Positions 14,588-17,128 of a stretch of 17,128 bases of DNA are shown one piece after another. Both the position numbers and the translations under genes were made by a program. The stretch is from positions 1 through 17,128 of the forward strand of contig JAEZIW010000143.1 in NCBI GenBank assembly GCA_023436525.1, in the 5' to 3' direction. Position 1 is the stretch's first letter; each line of letters begins with the position of its first letter. The stretch is from Bacillota bacterium. GTDB lineage: Bacteria; Bacillota; Clostridia; Christensenellales; SZUA-584. Under the pieces are notes generated by a model that was not told the origin of the DNA, searched no databases, and saw only the letters and a program-made list of their open reading frames with translations.

Positions 14588-17008
14588 ATGACGACTGTAT
14601 CCATCAAGCAAAAAGCCAAAGAGCTGGTGGCTCAAATGACACTTGAGGAAAAAGCGGGCATGTGCTCCGGCTTTGATTGCTGGCACACCAAGCCCGTGGA
14701 ACGGCTGGGCCTTGGGTCTGTCATGGTGTCCGACGGGCCGCACGGTCTTCGAAAGCAAATTACCATGAACGACAATATGGGCATCGGCAAAAGCGTTCCC
14801 TCTGTTTGCTTTCCCACCGCGAGCGCGCTTGCCTGCAGCTTCGACCGCGAACTCGTTTACAGCGTTGGCCAAGCCATGGGCGATGCCTGTGTACAGGAAG
14901 GCGTTTCTGCGATATTAGGCCCCGGTGTGAACCAAAAGCGCAGCCCGCTCTGCGGGCGCAATTTCGAATACTACAGCGAAGACCCGGTGCTCTCGGGCGA
15001 GCTCGCCGCGTGCCTGATTCAGGGCATTCAAAGTACCGGCACTGGCACCTCTCTCAAGCACTACGCGGTGAACAATCAGGAAAAGCGACGCACAACAGTC
15101 AGCGCCGTGGTGGATGAAAGAACGCTGCGTGAAACATACCTCAAGGCCTTTGTAATTGCCGTAAAAAAGGCGAAGCCTTGGACGGTGATGTGCGCCTACA
15201 ACAAGGTGAACGGCACGTACTGCAGCGATAATGACTGCCTGCTGACAGATATCCTGCGCGATGACTGGGGCTTTGACGGCCTCGTCGTTTCCGACTGGGG
15301 CGCAGTTCACGACCGTGTGCAGGGCATTAAAGCCGGGCTCGATCTTGAGATGCCGGGAAGCCGCGGCTACAACGACGCTAAAATCGTCACTGCCGTGAAA
15401 GACGGCATGCTGCCCGAAGCGGCGCTGGATAAAGCGGCCTGCCGTGTGGTGGAATTCGTACTGAAAGGGCTTGCGAATAAGCGAGACGACTTCACATACG
15501 ATACACAGGCGCAGCATCAGCTCGCGGTGACAGCCGCGCAGCAATCCGCTGTACTGCTCAAGAACGAGAAAAATCTTCTGCCCGGAAACTTAAAGCAAAA
15601 AGCGGCTGTTATCGGCGCGTTTGCGAAAACGCCTCGGTATCAGGGCGCGGGCAGCTCCAAAATCACGCCTGTTCAAATCGATTCGCCATGGGAGGCTTTT
15701 CAGAAGCTCGGCCTCGATGCCGTATATGCTGATGGGTATAGCTTGCAGCACAACTCAAAAGACAACAGCAAGCTGATTGCCCAGGCATGCGAAGCAGCCA
15801 AGGGCAAAGACATCGTTTACATTTTTGCGGGGCTGCCCGAGGGCTATGAATCAGAAGGGTTTGATCGCGAGGATCTCTCGATGCCCGAAGCGCATAACGC
15901 GCTGATAAGCGCCGTAAGCCGCTGCAACCCGAACACGGTCGTCGTGCTCATGGGCGGCGCACCGATGGCACTTCCATGGATTAACGATGTCAAAGCGGTG
16001 CTTCTGGCATACCTTGGCGGTGAAGGCGTCGGGACAGCCATCGCGAATCTGCTGCTTGGTGCTGAGTCGCCCAGCGGCAAGCTCGCCGAAACGTGGCCGC
16101 TCAAAACCGAGGATATCCCATGCAGGCCGTATTTTCCGGGCGGCAGAATGACGGTTGAATACCGTGAAAGTATCTATGTGGGATACCGCTATTACGAAAA
16201 GGCGAAGAAAGAGGTGCTGTTCCCGTTCGGGCACGGGCTATCGTATTCGCGCTTCGCATATTCGAATTTGCAGCTCAATCACAAATCTTGCGACTTCGGC
16301 GATTCGGTCAGCCTTCAATTCAGCATCACCAACACAGGCAGCGTGGCGGCCAAAGAAACAGCACTGATTTTCGTCTCACACGAAAACCCGAATGTCTTCA
16401 GCCCTGAAAAGGAGCTGAAGGAATTTGCCAAAATCGCGCTCGAACCGGGCGAAACCAAAATAGTGAACGTCACGCTGAACACGGCGGACTTTGGGTATTA
16501 CAACACGCTTATAAAAGCGTGGTATGCTGAGAGCGGTATGTACAGGATTCTCGTCGGTTCGTCGTCGAAAGACATTCTGCTGGAGGCCGCACTGGAGCTG
16601 AAAAGTCCTGAGCAGCCTCAGCCTGATTACAGGCAGACAGCACCGGCGTATTACCATCTGCCGCAGGGTGATCTATTAATTCCCGACAAAGAATTCGAGG
16701 CGCTGTACGGCAACCCCCTCCCCGTTCACAACGGGAAAGTGGCTCGTCCGTATACGCTCGAACACACGCTTGAAGACACCAAGCATACATTTGTCGGCAA
16801 GATCATACTGCTGTACGCGAAAATGATGGTGAAAAGGCTTGAAAAGGCCGAACCGGGACAGGCGGGCATGATGCTCGCAATGATACAAGAAATGCCTTTT
16901 TACGCGATGATTACATCGGGCGAAATATCCGAGAAGATGATGCTTGCCTTAATCGAGATGATGAACGGGCACTTCTTTAAAGGTATTAAGCGGCTTTTGA
17001 GTCGTTAG
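14588..17008 (+). CDS. Glycoside hydrolase family 3 beta-glycosidase, cytoplasmic
   Basis: This is a retaining GH3 enzyme of 806 residues, probably a beta-glucosidase acting on imported oligosaccharides or glycosides; the sugar specificity is not readable. The N-terminal barrel shows VMVSDGPHGLRKQ (from residue 45), CGRNFEYYSEDP, KHYA (K157, H158) and the nucleophile Asp236 in VVSDWGAVHDR. The second domain carries the acid/base motif ESEGFDRE with probable Glu423. A fibronectin III-like domain follows (about 560-680, PFGHGLSYSRF before it), then a tail of about 115 residues with helical end (MMLAMIQEMPFYAMI ... ISEKMMLALIEMMNG). This tail is known to me from clostridial GH3 enzymes but has no named role. 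There is no signal peptide. GGAGGTGG lies just before the ATG at 14588. It is monocistronic with a terminator, and no sugar transporter or regulator is adjacent. Confidence 0.93.
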   Translation: MTTVSIKQKAKELVAQMTLEEKAGMCSGFDCWHTKPVERLGLGSVMVSDGPHGLRKQITMNDNMGIGKSVPSVCFPTASALACSFDRELVYSVGQAMGDACVQEGVSAILGPGVNQKRSPLCGRNFEYYSEDPVLSGELAACLIQGIQSTGTGTSLKHYAVNNQEKRRTTVSAVVDERTLRETYLKAFVIAVKKAKPWTVMCAYNKVNGTYCSDNDCLLTDILRDDWGFDGLVVSDWGAVHDRVQGIKAGLDLEMPGSRGYNDAKIVTAVKDGMLPEAALDKAACRVVEFVLKGLANKRDDFTYDTQAQHQLAVTAAQQSAVLLKNEKNLLPGNLKQKAAVIGAFAKTPRYQGAGSSKITPVQIDSPWEAFQKLGLDAVYADGYSLQHNSKDNSKLIAQACEAAKGKDIVYIFAGLPEGYESEGFDREDLSMPEAHNALISAVSRCNPNTVVVLMGGAPMALPWINDVKAVLLAYLGGEGVGTAIANLLLGAESPSGKLAETWPLKTEDIPCRPYFPGGRMTVEYRESIYVGYRYYEKAKKEVLFPFGHGLSYSRFAYSNLQLNHKSCDFGDSVSLQFSITNTGSVAAKETALIFVSHENPNVFSPEKELKEFAKIALEPGETKIVNVTLNTADFGYYNTLIKAWYAESGMYRILVGSSSKDILLEAALELKSPEQPQPDYRQTAPAYYHLPQGDLLIPDKEFEALYGNPLPVHNGKVARPYTLEHTLEDTKHTFVGKIILLYAKMMVKRLEKAEPGQAGMMLAMIQEMPFYAMITSGEISEKMMLALIEMMNGHFFKGIKRLLSR

Positions 17009-17025
17009 TTTCGCATCCCTTTGAA

Positions 17026-17128
17026 TTGTAGGGGTCGGTTTACATGCCGACCCGTTCTTTATTTCGATTTGTATCTAATGCCATCCTTAGCGTGCCTTTG
17101 CGGGCGGGTCAGAGACACACCCCTACAA
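17026..17128. repeat. 103-bp repeat with 10-bp terminal inverted repeats
   Basis: TTGTAGGGGT (17026-17035) is the exact inverse of ACCCCTACAA (17119-17128), the last bases of the window. Inside are the GGGTCGG/CCGACCC stem and a later CGGGCGGGTC. The form TTGTAGGGG ... CCCCTACAA resembles a common dispersed miniature repeat in Firmicutes and is recalled, not searched. It codes for nothing and seems to have supplied the terminator of the GH3 gene. The right limit could extend beyond the window. Confidence 0.6.
17032..17060 (+). terminator. Terminator of the GH3 gene
   Basis: GGGTCGG (17032-17038) pairs with CCGACCC (17047-17053) over an 8-nt loop, followed by GTTCTTT. It lies 23 nt after the stop and is part of the repeat described for 17026-17128. 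Confidence 0.6.

Noticed and set aside
14915..15544. Minus-strand open frame of 209 codons inside the GH3 gene
   Set aside because: The GH3 frame is unambiguous there with catalytic motifs; the reverse frame has no family features.

Overview
The window looks like chromosome of a spore-forming member of the Clostridia (Firmicutes), probably Oscillospirales/Ruminococcaceae-like; the rank below class is inference. The reasons are Bacillus/Clostridium-type Shine-Dalgarno sites before nearly every gene, both dipicolinate synthase subunits (dpaA, dpaB), an FtsK/SpoIIIE translocase, and a gene order that echoes the Bacillus spoVF-tepA-spoIIIE-pgsA-recA neighbourhood. Coding DNA is moderately GC-rich, while the gaps are AT-rich and carry several palindromic repeats.

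Left part (1-5920, minus strand): a housekeeping cluster reads right to left as ftsK, rimO, pgsA, recA. rimO and pgsA overlap by 4 nt. Left of recA, a convincing minus-strand sigma-A promoter fires into a GC-rich, fold-prone non-coding stretch that runs off the window edge, probably a structured RNA.

Middle part (6110-9493): a plus-strand pair encodes an ECF-like sigma factor and a small two-helix membrane protein and ends in a terminator. Next comes a 137-bp nested palindromic repeat. The minus-strand sporulation group dpaA-dpaB follows, with a TepA/ClpP-like protease just downstream. dpaA has a sequence matching the sigma-K promoter consensus (AC-N17-CATANNNTA).

Right part (9767-14235, plus strand): a small DUF4177-like protein with its own promoter and terminator is followed by a BlaI/BlaR1-type locus, made of a winged-helix repressor and a membrane M56 metallopeptidase. 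The peptidase ends just after a lipobox-like CQPTPEK segment. The next open frame, shifted, is homologous to the C-terminal part of the lipoprotein-like gene that follows it. The simplest reading is that an ancestral M56-sensor fusion was broken by an internal deletion/frameshift, and that an intact paralogue of the sensor domain survives downstream. Palindromic or tandem operator-like sites lie at the promoters of both the repressor and the paralogue.

Far right (14588-17128): a cytoplasmic family GH3 beta-glycosidase, preceded by a perfect 10+2+10 palindrome that looks like an operator, and followed by a terminator inside a 103-bp repeat with 10-bp terminal inverted repeats.

The most interesting items are the split M56-sensor locus with its operators, the unidentified RNA at the left edge, the sigma factor/small membrane protein pair, and the GH3 operator. 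No rRNA, tRNA, CRISPR array, transposase or phage gene was seen.
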